Assembly: GCA_022402445.1 (NCBI GenBank)
Contig: JAKRSF010000004.1
Coordinates: 63,858-127,857, forward strand
Direction of reading: 5' to 3'
Length of the DNA: 64,000 nucleotides
Origin: Cyanobacteriota bacterium
Lineage (GTDB): Bacteria > Cyanobacteriota > Cyanobacteriia > CACIAM-69d
The position numbers and the translations under genes were made by a program. The notes below the pieces were generated by a model, which saw nothing but the letters and a program-made list of their open reading frames with translations, was not told where the DNA came from and did no database searches. Shown here one piece after another: positions 18,405 to 28,027 of this stretch. Within the stretch, counting starts at the first letter, position 1, and every line of letters begins with the position of its first letter.

Positions 18405-20133
18405 CCGACGGCGTTTCCGGCACTTCCGACTCAACCGGCGCAATGCCCGCCCCATCGGTCCACCAGCGATCGCCCTGCACCAGGGTATGCACCGTCCAGG
18501 TCGGATCCGTGGTCGGAAAATCGCGCCGGAAATGGCCCCCCCGGCTCTCGGTGCGATAGCGGGCGCTGCGCAGGATCAAATGGGCCACATCCAATAAATT
18601 GCGCGTTTCCGACCATTGCCGCAGGGTCGCCACCTCGATCGCCGTCAAATCCCCATGGTTCGTCCCCGGCTCCAGGGCCGCCACCGCACGGCTCAGGGGC
18701 AAATTTTCATAGAGCGATCGCCACCCCTCCACCTGGGCGATCGCGCGATCGAGCTCCGGCCCATCCCGACAAATCCCCGCCCCGTGCCACACCAGCGGCG
18801 GCAGCGCCTGACGGATCTCCTCCGCGATCGCCCGGGACTTGCCCCCATCCGTCGGCATCCCCCAACGGCCCACCCCGGTTCCCTTATCCGCATCCCGACC
18901 GGTTTCCCACCCCTCCGGCAGGCGCAACCGCCGAAACTGCCGCCCAAACACAATGCACTCCAGCAGGGAATTGCTCGCCAGCCGGTTCGCCCCATGGACC
19001 CCCGTACTCGCCGTCTCCCCCACCCCATAGAGCCCCGGCACCGACGTTTCATTGCCCAAATCCGTCTGCACCCCCCCCATCCAATAGTGGGCCGCTGGCG
19101 ACACCGGAATCGGCTCCGTCAGCGGATCGACCCCCCAATGGCGACAGGTTTGCACAATGTTTGGAAATCGCCGCCAAATGCGCTCCGGCTCAATCTCCCG
19201 CAGATCTAGCCACACCTGGCGCGGAGCATGGGGATCCACCGCCGCCTGGGCCTCCAAATGGTCAAAAATCGCCCGACTCACCGCATCCCTGGGGGCCAAC
19301 TCCCCCGCCGGGTGGTAGTCCAGGGCAAAGCGCCGCCCCGCCCCGTCAATCAGCCGCGCCCCCTCCCCCCGCACCGCCTCACTGATCAAAAAGCGTGGAG
19401 CCCCCGGCACCGTCAGGGCCGTCGGGTGAAATTGCACAAACTCCAAATCCCGCAGCCGCGCCCCCGCCCGAAAGGCGATCGCCACCCCGTCCCCCGTACT
19501 CACCTGGGGATTAGTGGTCTGGGAAAACACCTGGCCGCCGCCCCCCGTCGCCAAAATCGTTGCCCCCGCCCGCAGCCACACTAGGCGATCGCCCACCAAA
19601 CAGCACGCCCCCCCACAGGCCCCCGATCGCGATCGCCACAGATCCAGCACCAGCGCCTGCTGCAACACCGTAATATTGGGCCGCTCCAGCACCCGATTCA
19701 CCAGGGCACTCACCACCGCCCGCCCCGTCGCATCCGCCGCATGGAGCACCCGCCGCCGGGAATGGGCCGCCTCTAGGGTCACCGCCAGATCTGCCCCGTG
19801 GCGATCGAACCCAACCCCCAGCTCCACCAGGGACGCCACACAGGCCGGAGCCTCCTCCACCAAAAACTTCACCGCCGCCCCATCGCACAGGCCCGCCCCC
19901 GCCCGCAGGGTATCGACATAGTGCAACCCCGTCGAATCATCCGGAGCCACCGTCGCCGCCATGCCCCCCTGTGCCCAATCACTCGCCGATCGCGACAGGG
20001 TTTCCTTCGTCAGCAGCCCCACCCGCAGTTCCTCGGGCAAACACAGGGCCGAATAGAGCCCCGCCGCACCACAGCCCACCACCAGCACATCAAACTCCGT
20101 TGGGATTGCGCCCTGCGGTGCCGCCTTCTCCAT
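18394..20133 (-). CDS. nadB: L-aspartate oxidase
   Basis: 579 residues from the ATG at 20133. A flavoenzyme that oxidises L-aspartate to iminoaspartate, the first step of de novo NAD synthesis, working with NadA. Motifs: FAD-binding VVGCGAAGLYSAL, LSRSASDWAQGGMAA, the HxRRRV-type region (AAHSRRRVLHAADATGRAV), LEFVQFHPTAL, and HYWMGGVQTDLGNETSVPGLYGVGE with GVHGANRLASNSLLE. Length and motif order are normal. Upstream on the same strand is psbU, across a gap holding an HIP1 dyad. Confidence 0.96.
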   Translation of the reverse strand: MEKAAPQGAIPTEFDVLVVGCGAAGLYSALCLPEELRVGLLTKETLSRSASDWAQGGMAATVAPDDSTGLHYVDTLRAGAGLCDGAAVKFLVEEAPACVASLVELGVGFDRHGADLAVTLEAAHSRRRVLHAADATGRAVVSALVNRVLERPNITVLQQALVLDLWRSRSGACGGACCLVGDRLVWLRAGATILATGGGGQVFSQTTNPQVSTGDGVAIAFRAGARLRDLEFVQFHPTALTVPGAPRFLISEAVRGEGARLIDGAGRRFALDYHPAGELAPRDAVSRAIFDHLEAQAAVDPHAPRQVWLDLREIEPERIWRRFPNIVQTCRHWGVDPLTEPIPVSPAAHYWMGGVQTDLGNETSVPGLYGVGETASTGVHGANRLASNSLLECIVFGRQFRRLRLPEGWETGRDADKGTGVGRWGMPTDGGKSRAIAEEIRQALPPLVWHGAGICRDGPELDRAIAQVEGWRSLYENLPLSRAVAALEPGTNHGDLTAIEVATLRQWSETRNLLDVAHLILRSARYRTESRGGHFRRDFPTTDPTWTVHTLVQGDRWWTDGAGIAPVESEVPETPSVKG

Positions 20134-20316
20134 CGCCCAAACCCTCCCATTTATGCGTTCTATGCACCATAGCGCCAATCCCCCAATTCCCGGCGAGTTT
20201 GGCAAACCGCGTGGGAATCAGGGGATTGGATAGGGGCCTGCGGCTAAGGGGAAAGCCTGGGGGGGACGCACCCCGAAGCGTAACCTCATGCGGTGCCCGA
20301 TCATGGGCCGGACCAG

Positions 20317-20344
20317 CGGGGCGATCGCGCGATCGCGCCCCCCA
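20317..20344 (-). terminator. HIP1-based dyad between psbU and nadB
   Basis: GGGGC, two fused HIP1 cores and GCGCCCC form an inverted repeat with a small bulge just downstream of the psbU stop. No T run follows. Its place after the psbU gene suggests a 3' hairpin. Confidence 0.4.
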
Positions 20345-20357
20345 GCGCCGCCCTCAC

Positions 20358-20792
20358 CTACTTATAGGAACCGTCATTGATGCGATCGTCCCCATCAATA
20401 AAGACCGGATCCACCTCCGTCACCGTAAAAATCCCTTGGTCGATGTAGTCCTTGAGGCGGGCCTTTTGGGTCTCGCTCAGACCGGGCAACGACAGAATCT
20501 CATCAACGGACCCGTAGGGCGCATTGGCGATGAGTTTTTGGGCCAAAGTGGGATATAGACCTTTGTATTCCTTATAAGAACTGATATTCGTGTTGTTGAG
20601 ATCGATTTTCTTACCGTATTCGGTCGTCAGCTTCGCATCGGCGCTATTGAGCTGCGCCGCGATCGTCATCGAAGCACCGGGCACACCCAACGAAAAATCA
20701 TTGGCGGCGGCTGTCAAGGGGGCCAATCCAAAGCCCGTCCAGCCGGCCACGCACAGCCCAACCACCGCCAGAAGGCGCGCAAACCATTTCAT
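20358..20792 (-). CDS. psbU: Photosystem II 12 kDa extrinsic protein
   Basis: 144 residues from the ATG at 20792, preceded by GGAGG ten bases upstream. A Sec signal peptide (about 1-30, ending near TAAA) sends it to the thylakoid lumen, where PsbU stabilises the oxygen-evolving complex together with PsbO and PsbV. The mature part has the family helix-hairpin-helix features, including KKIDLNNTNISSYKEYKGLYPTLA and GSVDEILSLPGLSETQK. It stands alone on the minus strand. Confidence 0.97.
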   Translation of the reverse strand: MKWFARLLAVVGLCVAGWTGFGLAPLTAAANDFSLGVPGASMTIAAQLNSADAKLTTEYGKKIDLNNTNISSYKEYKGLYPTLAQKLIANAPYGSVDEILSLPGLSETQKARLKDYIDQGIFTVTEVDPVFIDGDDRINDGSYK

Positions 20793-20925
20793 AGTGACTG
20801 ATTCCTCCAGCAAACACACAGCATTCTACCCCCTATTATTCCAGGGACGGTGCGATCGCGGCCTTCCCAAGGGGTCAATCCCTGGCCTAGGGATAGGAAA
20901 TTCGACGGCAATCGGCGATCGCCCC

Positions 20926-21912
20926 TCAGGATTCAGCATCTTGGGCCGCAATAAACCCCGCCAAGGCCCCATAGGTGCTGGCATAGGTTAAGGTCTTGCC
21001 CTCATAGCCCTTCAGATGCACCAACGATTCCTCAAAAATGTCCTGGGCCGCAGGCTTGAGGGCACAGAGATATTGATAGGTGGTCTGGCCGATCGCCACA
21101 TCGCAGCCCAACTCCTTCGTGGCGGACTCCAGCCGAAAGGCCGCATTGACCGTATCCCCCAACGCCGTATAGTCCGGGCGATCGCTACTGCCCGTATTGC
21201 CCACCATGGCGTAGCCCGTATTCACCCCCGTCCCAATCCGCAAAGGGAACGGCAGCGGATATTGGCGATACAGCTCCTGGGTCATGGCCTGAAGCTCATG
21301 GATCGCCTGGAAAATATGGGCCATCTCCTCCGGGCTCACCTCCTGCTCCCCATGGATCCACACGGCCATCACCGCATCACCGATATACTTATCCACCCAG
21401 CTACCGTGCTGGCGCAGAATCATGCCCACCCGCCGGAACCAGGTGCCAATGGTTTCCGACAGCACCTGCTCATCCGTTTGGCGCGTCAGGCCCGTGAAGT
21501 CGCGGATATCCGTCACCAGCACCGAAATGAGACGGCGCACATGGAGCGTCACGGTGACCGAGGCGGCGGCGGGGGTGGGGGTGCTGTCCCCGGTGTTGGC
21601 GCTGGGGGAATAGAAATCCAGTTCCGTCTGGCCAAAGGTGAGGCTATCGCCGCTCTTGAGGGTGACGGGGATACTGACGCGGCGGCCGTTGACGAAGGAG
21701 CCATTGCGGCTCCCTAGATCGATCAGGAAAAAACCGCCGTCCTCCATCTGTTGGAGCATGGCGTGGTTGCGTGAGATCCAGGGATCGGTGAGAACGAAGT
21801 CACAGTCTGGGCTGCGGCCTACGGTCCAGCAAGTTCCCATCACGAGGGGCAGGTAGCGGTTCCCTGAGTTGGTATGTAAGACCAGGTGAGGACAGGGTTG
21901 TAGGGTTACCAC
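20926..21912 (-). CDS. FHA-domain adenylate cyclase
   Basis: 328 residues with a GTG start. N-terminal FHA domain (about 25-95: VGRSPDCDF, ISRNHA, DLGSRNGSFVNG), a short Ser/Thr/Pro linker, and a class III cyclase domain from about 127. The metal-binding Asp135 and Asp179, the transition-state Asn256/Arg260 pair, and the base-selecting Lys175 and Asp247 are present, which predicts ATP rather than GTP as substrate. FHA domains bind phosphothreonine, so cAMP production may be tied to Ser/Thr kinases. In cyanobacteria cAMP acts in motility and light responses. Confidence 0.92.
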   Translation of the reverse strand: MVTLQPCPHLVLHTNSGNRYLPLVMGTCWTVGRSPDCDFVLTDPWISRNHAMLQQMEDGGFFLIDLGSRNGSFVNGRRVSIPVTLKSGDSLTFGQTELDFYSPSANTGDSTPTPAAASVTVTLHVRRLISVLVTDIRDFTGLTRQTDEQVLSETIGTWFRRVGMILRQHGSWVDKYIGDAVMAVWIHGEQEVSPEEMAHIFQAIHELQAMTQELYRQYPLPFPLRIGTGVNTGYAMVGNTGSSDRPDYTALGDTVNAAFRLESATKELGCDVAIGQTTYQYLCALKPAAQDIFEESLVHLKGYEGKTLTYASTYGALAGFIAAQDAES

Positions 21913-22014
21913 GGGGGTTGCTTAGGCCGGATGGGTCGAGCTTGCGGCCATTCTAGTCTCCCACTGGGGGGTACGACACCCCGGAACAATTCTGCGGCGG
22001 GGTGGATGAGGGGC

Positions 22015-22869
22015 CTAGGCGATCGCGGCGGCGAGCCAAAAGAGCCCATCGACGAGGAGGGTATTGAGGACGGCTCCGGCGAAGGCGCGGTGCATGGGGC
22101 TGCGATCGCCCAGGGCCAACAGACCGATCGCGGCGAGGCTGCTGGCCAGGAGAATGGCCCAGAGGATGCCGGGGGTGGCGTTCATTTTGGCGATCGCCCC
22201 ATGGAGAATCGGCGCGATCGCGCTGGGGTCGGCGGCCATGGCGGCGCGCCAGTCGGGCAGCAGATCCACGGCGTAGCAGTAGGCATCGGTGATGGCGGTG
22301 CCCAGGAGGGAGCCCAGGTAAAACCCTGCGCCAATGCGGCCTTTCCCGAGGGCTAGGGATCCCAGGGCGATGGGCAAACCGATCGCCTCAATGGGCAAAT
22401 GCAGGGCGGGCTCCTGGCGAAACCAGCCCCAGTAGATGGCCCCGGCAAGCCAGCTCCAGCAGAAGCCGAATAGGAGATCCCCCCACGGACGGGTGCGATC
22501 GCGGCGACCGAGGCCCCAGGCGATCGCGGCCCAGAGTCCCGTTGCCGCCACGGCGATGGTGGGATAGGCCCGCACCAGGGGCGCTTCAATAAAAACCGGG
22601 CCGCAAACTAGGAAGGCTGCCACCCAAAAGAAGGACCAGTGGGGGCGATCGCCGTGATCCCCCCGGGGGGCATCGGATGGAGAAAAATCAGGGGTTGTGG
22701 TCCCCAGGGAGGTCACCTCCAGGGCCGGGGCATCCGGGGGCGATCGCTGCACCCAACCCGGTGCAAGGTCCGGGGCCGTAGGGAGGGAGACACGCTGATC
22801 GCGCCACCCGGAACGGGGCGAGGTCAGGGGAGTTGGGGACGTGCCTGAGGGGGAGCGGTAGGCAGCCAA
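22015..22869 (-). CDS. DUF3120 membrane protein
   Basis: 284 residues. The first 75 are Pro/Ser-rich and soluble; the rest has several hydrophobic segments (FFWVAAFLVCGPVFIE, TIAVAATGLWAAIAWGLG, LLFGFCWSWLAGAIYWGW, LWAILLASSLAAIGLLAL, AVLNTLLVDGLFWLAAA) that match the cyanobacterial DUF3120 family as I recall it. The function is not known. The true start could be later, close to the first membrane segment. It is divergent from uppP. Confidence 0.8.
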   Translation of the reverse strand: MAAYRSPSGTSPTPLTSPRSGWRDQRVSLPTAPDLAPGWVQRSPPDAPALEVTSLGTTTPDFSPSDAPRGDHGDRPHWSFFWVAAFLVCGPVFIEAPLVRAYPTIAVAATGLWAAIAWGLGRRDRTRPWGDLLFGFCWSWLAGAIYWGWFRQEPALHLPIEAIGLPIALGSLALGKGRIGAGFYLGSLLGTAITDAYCYAVDLLPDWRAAMAADPSAIAPILHGAIAKMNATPGILWAILLASSLAAIGLLALGDRSPMHRAFAGAVLNTLLVDGLFWLAAAIA

Positions 22870-23221
22870 AACAAAGGCCCTTTAGCGTGATTAATGGAAG
22901 ACTTTAGTTTTCTTAACATAACACGCCTAATCTGAGGAAAGGGATTCGATAGGCTGAGAATCCGCGAAAAAATCCTGCAAAAAACCTTAAGGGGGCTAGG
23001 CGCGGTTGTCCTAATCTTAAGTCCGGGTGATGGGGGGCGATCGGCGTTGGACGTAGGGGTGTGCTGGGAACCCTGGGGGATCGGGGGGCTGGGGGGGGCG
23101 ATCGCGCGGTAACCATGGACTAGGGCTAGAGGGCTAGGGGAGGGTCGCCAAAGGCTTTTCGCCCATGGCCCATGGCAGGGCAGATGTAACTGATTGGACT
23201 GATGTGACGGAGGAGAGGGCA
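22870..23221. other. Divergent promoter region, DUF3120 / uppP
   Basis: About 350 bases with an AT-rich core at 22,890-23,020 against a GC-rich background. No gene is visible. It should hold promoters for both flanking genes, but I cannot assign -10/-35 boxes with confidence. Confidence 0.4.
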
Positions 23222-24241
23222 ATGGCGAAGGGTTGGCAGGGTTGGCGTCTGGGGCGATCGCGCGGGATGCGTCCCTTGGGCTGGGGATGGCTGCCGTGGC
23301 TGGGGGCGCTGGGGGTTGTGGCGGGGGCGCTGGCCTGGGGGGCGATGGACGCCGCGATCGCGGTTCCGGAGGCCGTCGCTGCGGGGGCGGCGGAAACCCT
23401 GGTCACCCCGTGGCGGGCGGTGGTCCTGGGGCTGGTGCAGGGCCTGACGGAATTTTTGCCCATCAGCAGCACGGCCCATCTCAAGGTGGTGCCGGTCCTG
23501 TTGGGCTGGGGGGATCCGGGGTCGTCCTTTACGGCGGCGATCCAGTTGGGCAGCATTGTGGCGGTCCTGGGCTATTTCCGGGAGGATTTGCTGCTGCTGG
23601 GGCGCGGCTCGATCGCGGCGATCGCGGGGCGGCGGTGGCGCGATCGCGATTTGCAAATCTCCCTGGGCATTCTGGCCGGGACCGTGCCGATCGTCGTGGG
23701 CGGCCTGTTGATCAAGGCGCTGGTGGCGGATTTTGACCAATCCCCCCTGCGGAGTTTGGCGGCGATCGCGGCGGCCTCCATCGGCATGGCGCTGCTGCTG
23801 GGCGCGGCGGAAATCGTGGGGCGACGCGATCGCCACGAAGCGGACCTGACCCTCGCCGATGGCCTCTGGATTGGCCTCGCGCAAATGCTGGCCCTGGTGC
23901 CGGGGGTTTCGCGATCGGGCTCCACCCTCACGGCGGGGCTGCTGCTGGGCATTGATCGCGCCAGTGCCGCCCGGTTCTCCTTCCTGCTAGGCATCCCCGC
24001 CATCACCCTTGCGGGCCTCGTGGAACTGCCCGCCGTCTTTCAAGCCGGTGACCACGTCAGCATCAGCGGCGCAGCCCTCGGGGCCGGATTGGTGAGCGCC
24101 CTGATCTCCTCCTATGCCACCATTGCCCTGCTCCTCAAATTCCTCAAAACCCAAAGCACCTGGGTCTTTGTGGGCTATCGCCTCTTCTTTGGGGCGGGGC
24201 TGCTGCTGCTGCTGGCCCAGGGCACCTTGGCGGATTTCTAG
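23222..24241 (+). CDS. uppP: Undecaprenyl-diphosphatase
   Basis: 339 residues from the ATG at 23222, which has GGAGGAGAGG just upstream; an ATG at 23165 is less likely. It recycles undecaprenyl diphosphate to the monophosphate lipid carrier for peptidoglycan and other envelope polymers. Multi-pass membrane protein with the family motifs LVQGLTEFLPISSTAHL (catalytic Glu-rich element) and PGVSRSGSTLTAGLLLG. The first 55 residues, before VVLGLVQG, form an extra hydrophobic segment not in the shortest family members, perhaps a signal or additional helix. Confidence 0.95.
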   Translation: MAKGWQGWRLGRSRGMRPLGWGWLPWLGALGVVAGALAWGAMDAAIAVPEAVAAGAAETLVTPWRAVVLGLVQGLTEFLPISSTAHLKVVPVLLGWGDPGSSFTAAIQLGSIVAVLGYFREDLLLLGRGSIAAIAGRRWRDRDLQISLGILAGTVPIVVGGLLIKALVADFDQSPLRSLAAIAAASIGMALLLGAAEIVGRRDRHEADLTLADGLWIGLAQMLALVPGVSRSGSTLTAGLLLGIDRASAARFSFLLGIPAITLAGLVELPAVFQAGDHVSISGAALGAGLVSALISSYATIALLLKFLKTQSTWVFVGYRLFFGAGLLLLLAQGTLADF

Positions 24242-24349
24242 GCCAGGGCTTCTCCCCTTTTCTCCACAACCACCGAGGACATTTGCAGGGGCATCCTGGG
24301 CGATCGCCCCCTTGTCCACCGTCCCTGCGCCGCCAGAGGTGCCCCCGCC

Positions 24350-24571
24350 ATGGATCCCCAAACCCATGTGATTACCCAACTGCCGCTGACCCCCCAGACT
24401 CCGGAGAACCAAGTGCTGATGCTTTGCTATGAACCGGACAGCGGCTGCGGCACGTTTTCCTATGGCGATCGCCCCCTCTCCCTGGCCTGCACCTATCAGG
24501 AAACGATGGTTAGCAACACCCACCCCACGGGCCTCACCCAAACCCGAACGAGCCCCCAGCCCTCCGCGTGA
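24350..24571 (+). CDS. Small hypothetical protein
   Basis: 73 residues, ATG start with GAGG about 10 bases upstream. There is no recognised domain: Thr/Pro-rich with three Cys residues. One HIP1 site is in frame (YGDRPLS). It overlaps the next small frame at GTGA. It could be a real small protein or the 5' part of a decayed gene. Confidence 0.35.
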   Translation: MDPQTHVITQLPLTPQTPENQVLMLCYEPDSGCGTFSYGDRPLSLACTYQETMVSNTHPTGLTQTRTSPQPSA

Positions 24572-24864
24572 ATTGCGCTCGATGGGTGAATGAGTTCGGG
24601 AACTGGCCCATTGACGAAGACAAAAAATATGCCGGTCAGGCCATTCAAGATGTGGCAACGGAAACGGAGCGGGAGGCTCGATATTTTTCTGGCTTTGCCT
24701 TTGATCTAGCCCTGCGGGTCTGGAAAGCAACCTGGGAAAAACGCGATCTCCAACAGGTTTTTAATTCCACCTTTGACGATTCAACGACCGTAGAACTTAG
24801 GTTGAATTTGGTGGAAGGAACGGGGATCTATCGTGAGCATAGACTCGTCGATACGGCAACGTAA
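24568..24864 (+). CDS. Small hypothetical protein, possibly a gene remnant
   Basis: 98 residues from a GTG with no Shine-Dalgarno. The sequence looks protein-like, with Asp/Glu/Lys balance and an amphipathic helix around TETEREARYFSGFAFDLALRVW, but starts abruptly. The frame is open upstream only to 24514, so it may be the 3' part of a longer gene that lost its start. GC content is below the neighbours and it has no HIP1 site, consistent with transfer or decay. I do not recognise a family. Confidence 0.35.
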   Translation: MNCARWVNEFGNWPIDEDKKYAGQAIQDVATETEREARYFSGFAFDLALRVWKATWEKRDLQQVFNSTFDDSTTVELRLNLVEGTGIYREHRLVDTAT

Positions 24865-25101
24865 CTGGGCCACCTGGGGCAATGGCTCTCCCTCGATTTA
24901 GCCGCTGTCAGCCGCGCGATCGCCCGGCCCAGCCTAGGTGAAGGGAGCCTATCCTAAGCCCTCCATGGCAGACCTCCCCTAGGCCGAGCCGCATTATTGA
25001 GCTATCATCGAGCCTGTGCAATGGGAGAGAATTAATCGATTTTTTCTCAGATCAAACCATTGATCTAGAAATATCTGAGAGCCATTTCAGCAGGTTCCCT
25101 C

Positions 25102-26262
25102 ATGCCGCCCATACTCTCCTGCATCATTAGGGGACTATGGGCCTTCACGATCACCTCAAATATGGGACCTTGGCAACAGATTATGAACACCACCCTCAAG
25201 AAGTCGGACTTTATTCTCACGCCCTACATGAAGAGCAGTGACCTACGGGCCACTTACCAGATCCTCAACACTGTACTTCCCTACATCGGGCTATGGATTT
25301 TAGCCGTCAAGGTCGCCCCAATTTATCCTTGGCTCCTGCCGCCCCTTGTCCTCCTGATGGTGCTGTTCCTATTGCGCTGCTTTTCGTTAATGCACGACTG
25401 CGGCCACTACTCCCTCTTTCGCTCCAAGCGCATCAATCGCATGGTGGGATTTGTCCTGGGTGTCATCAATGCGATTCCCCAATATGCCTGGTCTCGGGAT
25501 CATGCCTACCACCACAAAACCAATGGGGATTGGGAGCGATATCGCGGCATTGCCGATTTCCTGTCCACCGAAGAGTTTGCTCAGTTGAGTGACGCGGACC
25601 AAAAACTATACAGCCTACTGCGGCGGCCAATCATGACCCTGCCGGGGGGATTTTTCTACCTTGCGATTCAACCGAGAGTGACGTTGATTCTGGGAATTTA
25701 TGAATTTTTGGCGTATAGCCTGACTCGCCTCAAGCAAGATGGCTTCAAAGCATTTGGCACCCTCATTGCTTCCCATCACTCTAAGCGCTGGCCCACTAGG
25801 GGGGAGTTTTGGGATGTGCTGTTGAATAACATTTTTGTGGTGACGGGCTGGTGCATTTTCTGTAATCTGGTCGGGCCGGGGTTGTTTTGGGGGCTGTATT
25901 CAACGGTTCTAACCCTGGCCGGCGCAATTTTCATCTGTGTGTTCTTCATTCAGCATAATTTTGAAGGATCCTATGCCCATCGCACTGAAGATTGGGACTA
26001 CCTGAGGGGGGCAATTGAGGGTAGTAGCTATCTGGATTTGCCTGCGGTGCTGCGGTGGTTTACGGCGGACATTAGCTACCACAGTATCCACCACCTCTCC
26101 GAGAGAATTCCGAACTATAACTTGGCTGCTTGCTATCGAGCTAATGCCCACTTGTTGTCCCAGGTTAAATCCTTACGGATGAGTGATTTGCTGCACTGCT
26201 CCCAATTTATTTTGTGGGATTCGGAGGCGAACCAGCTGGTGCCGGTTCCGCTGAAGAAATAG
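25102..26262 (+). CDS. Membrane fatty-acid desaturase
   Basis: Up to 386 residues from 25102; the ATG codons at 25162 and 25183 are alternative starts, and the one at 25183 fits family N-termini well. Three histidine boxes bind the di-iron centre: HDCGH, HAYHH and HSIHH. Hydrophobic segments lie between them, as in acyl-lipid desaturases of the DesA/PF00487 class. It should introduce a double bond into a membrane lipid acyl chain, but the position cannot be told. There is no HIP1 site across about 1.9 kb here and GC is lower than in flanking genes, which suggests horizontal acquisition. Confidence 0.88.
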   Translation: MPPILSCIIRGLWAFTITSNMGPWQQIMNTTLKKSDFILTPYMKSSDLRATYQILNTVLPYIGLWILAVKVAPIYPWLLPPLVLLMVLFLLRCFSLMHDCGHYSLFRSKRINRMVGFVLGVINAIPQYAWSRDHAYHHKTNGDWERYRGIADFLSTEEFAQLSDADQKLYSLLRRPIMTLPGGFFYLAIQPRVTLILGIYEFLAYSLTRLKQDGFKAFGTLIASHHSKRWPTRGEFWDVLLNNIFVVTGWCIFCNLVGPGLFWGLYSTVLTLAGAIFICVFFIQHNFEGSYAHRTEDWDYLRGAIEGSSYLDLPAVLRWFTADISYHSIHHLSERIPNYNLAACYRANAHLLSQVKSLRMSDLLHCSQFILWDSEANQLVPVPLKK

Positions 26263-26366
26263 AGGCTTGTGGATGCGTTGGCGATGGTTTAACGGTTTAA
26301 CGGCTTAATGGGTTCTGAAGGGGAAGACGGTTAATTGGATGGTGCTTTAGGCCCTGTGGCCGCCTG

Positions 26367-27173
26367 ATGCGGGCTGGTTTTTTTGATTCAGTTTCGTTGG
26401 CAATTGAGGCGACTGAAATTATGGATGCTCAGGCGGACTACATGGCGGCCCTGGTGGATTTGCACCGGGGGTTGGACCATAAGGGGCCAGGGGATGCGGC
26501 CGTTTCGCGAATGATTTTGCGCGATCTGGCCGTGCCGCTTCGGCCGCGCATTGCGGATCTCGGCTGCGGCAGTGGTGCCAGTGCGGTGCTCCTGGCCCAG
26601 TATTACCAAAGTTCTGTTTTGGCGGTGGATGCTTCGGCGGTGTTTATTGATGAACTCCAAGGGCGAATTAAGGGGCTCAAGCTTGAGTCGCTGATTACGC
26701 CAATTTGTGGAGATATGGGGCAGCTTGATTGGCCGCCCGGTTCGATTGATTTGCTGTGGTCCGAGGGGGCGGCCTATAACCTTGGCTTTGGTCGGGCTTT
26801 GGAGCGGTGGCGATCGCACCTGGCCGACGGGGGCTTTGCGGTCATTTCCGAACTGAGTTGGTTCACGGCGGATCCGCCGGAGGCCGCCAAGTCCTTCTGG
26901 CAGACGGCCTATCCCGCCATGGGTACGGAAGCGGACAATGTAAAACAGGCCCAGGCCGCAGGGTTCAAGGTTGTGGCAACCCATCGCTTACCGAGCCAAG
27001 CCTGGTGGACGAGCTATTACGGACCGCTGCGATCGCGGCTTCGCCAGTGGGATGCGGAGGCGATCGCTGGAGGTGGGGCCGTGGTCCGGGAGACGGAGGC
27101 GGAAATGCAGCTTTTTGAGGAATGTAGTGAGGCCTATGGCTATACGTTTTATGTGCTGCAACGGACGGACTAA
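26367..27173 (+). CDS. Class I SAM-dependent methyltransferase
   Basis: 268 residues from 26367, or 250 from the ATG at 26421. The Rossmann motif I is IADLGCGSGASAVLLAQ, followed by acidic motif II (VLAVDAS), CGDMGQLDWPPGSIDLLWSEGAAYNLGF (motifs III-IV) and a variable C-terminal half. The substrate is unknown. It follows the desaturase on the same strand with about a 100-base gap, so a lipid substrate is conceivable but unproven. Its stop overlaps the convergent PHP gene stop within CTAA. Confidence 0.85.
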   Translation: MRAGFFDSVSLAIEATEIMDAQADYMAALVDLHRGLDHKGPGDAAVSRMILRDLAVPLRPRIADLGCGSGASAVLLAQYYQSSVLAVDASAVFIDELQGRIKGLKLESLITPICGDMGQLDWPPGSIDLLWSEGAAYNLGFGRALERWRSHLADGGFAVISELSWFTADPPEAAKSFWQTAYPAMGTEADNVKQAQAAGFKVVATHRLPSQAWWTSYYGPLRSRLRQWDAEAIAGGGAVVRETEAEMQLFEECSEAYGYTFYVLQRTD

Positions 27174-28027
27174 ACGGGGCCTGCGTCGCCCGAAGTGATG
27201 GAGTGGAGCTGGGCGGCGGCCCGTTTGATCGGCTCCAGGAGGCTGAGGGGCAGTTGGAATTGGTTGAGGCCGTTGCGATCGCTGCCCGTGGTCATGGAGT
27301 TGGGGCCATGGAAATCGCTGCCGCCGGTGGGGATGAGATCGTGCCGCTCCGCCAGGGCTTGGAGTTTGCGGCGATCGCTCGGGCCGTGGTTCGGGTGATG
27401 CACCTCAATGCCCATCAGGCCCGCCGCCATCAGTTCCTCCAGGACCACCTCGACCCGCCCCCCGCGAAACAGACAGGGGTGCGCCCACACCGGCACCGCC
27501 CCCGCCGATCGCAGCAGGGCAATGCCGTCCTGGATCGACAGGGGGTCATACTGCACATGGGCCGGTTTGCCATCGGCCAAAAAGCGATCAAATGCCTCCT
27601 CGATCGAGCGCACATGGCCCGCCGCCCGCAGCGCCGCCGCCACATGGGGCCGCCCCGGTGCCAGACCATCGGGCAGGGTCGGCAGGGTCACCGGATAGCC
27701 CAAGTCCCCGAGCCGTTCCGCCATGGCGATCGCCCGTCGATGTCGCCCCTGAAGCCGTTCCGCCAGGGCCGGATCGATCCGCCCGCGATCGGGATAAAAC
27801 CCCAAAATATGCAGCGATCGCCCATTGTGGACCGTACTCAGCTCCAGACCGGGCACAATTTCAATGTCTGCCCCATCCGCCGCCGCGATCGCCTCCGCCC
27901 ACCCCGCGCAAGTATCGTGATCCGTAATGGCGATCGCCCGGACCCCCTTCTCCCGCGCCAGCGCCACCAACTCAGCCGGACTCAAGGTGCCATCGGAATA
28001 GGTCGTGTGGCAGTGCAATTCCAACAT
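27170..28027 (-). CDS. PHP-domain phosphoesterase (RNase AM / YciV type)
   Basis: 285 residues. Starts with the PHP metal motif LHCHTTYSDG, then ITDHDT, VPGLELS, VWAHPC and GGSDFHG near the end, supplying the His/Asp ligands of the trinuclear site. Relatives hydrolyse nucleoside 3',5'-bisphosphates or trim RNA 5'-3'. The exact substrate is not readable here. It is divergent from apcD. Confidence 0.9.
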   Translation of the reverse strand: MLELHCHTTYSDGTLSPAELVALAREKGVRAIAITDHDTCAGWAEAIAAADGADIEIVPGLELSTVHNGRSLHILGFYPDRGRIDPALAERLQGRHRRAIAMAERLGDLGYPVTLPTLPDGLAPGRPHVAAALRAAGHVRSIEEAFDRFLADGKPAHVQYDPLSIQDGIALLRSAGAVPVWAHPCLFRGGRVEVVLEELMAAGLMGIEVHHPNHGPSDRRKLQALAERHDLIPTGGSDFHGPNSMTTGSDRNGLNQFQLPLSLLEPIKRAAAQLHSITSGDAGPV

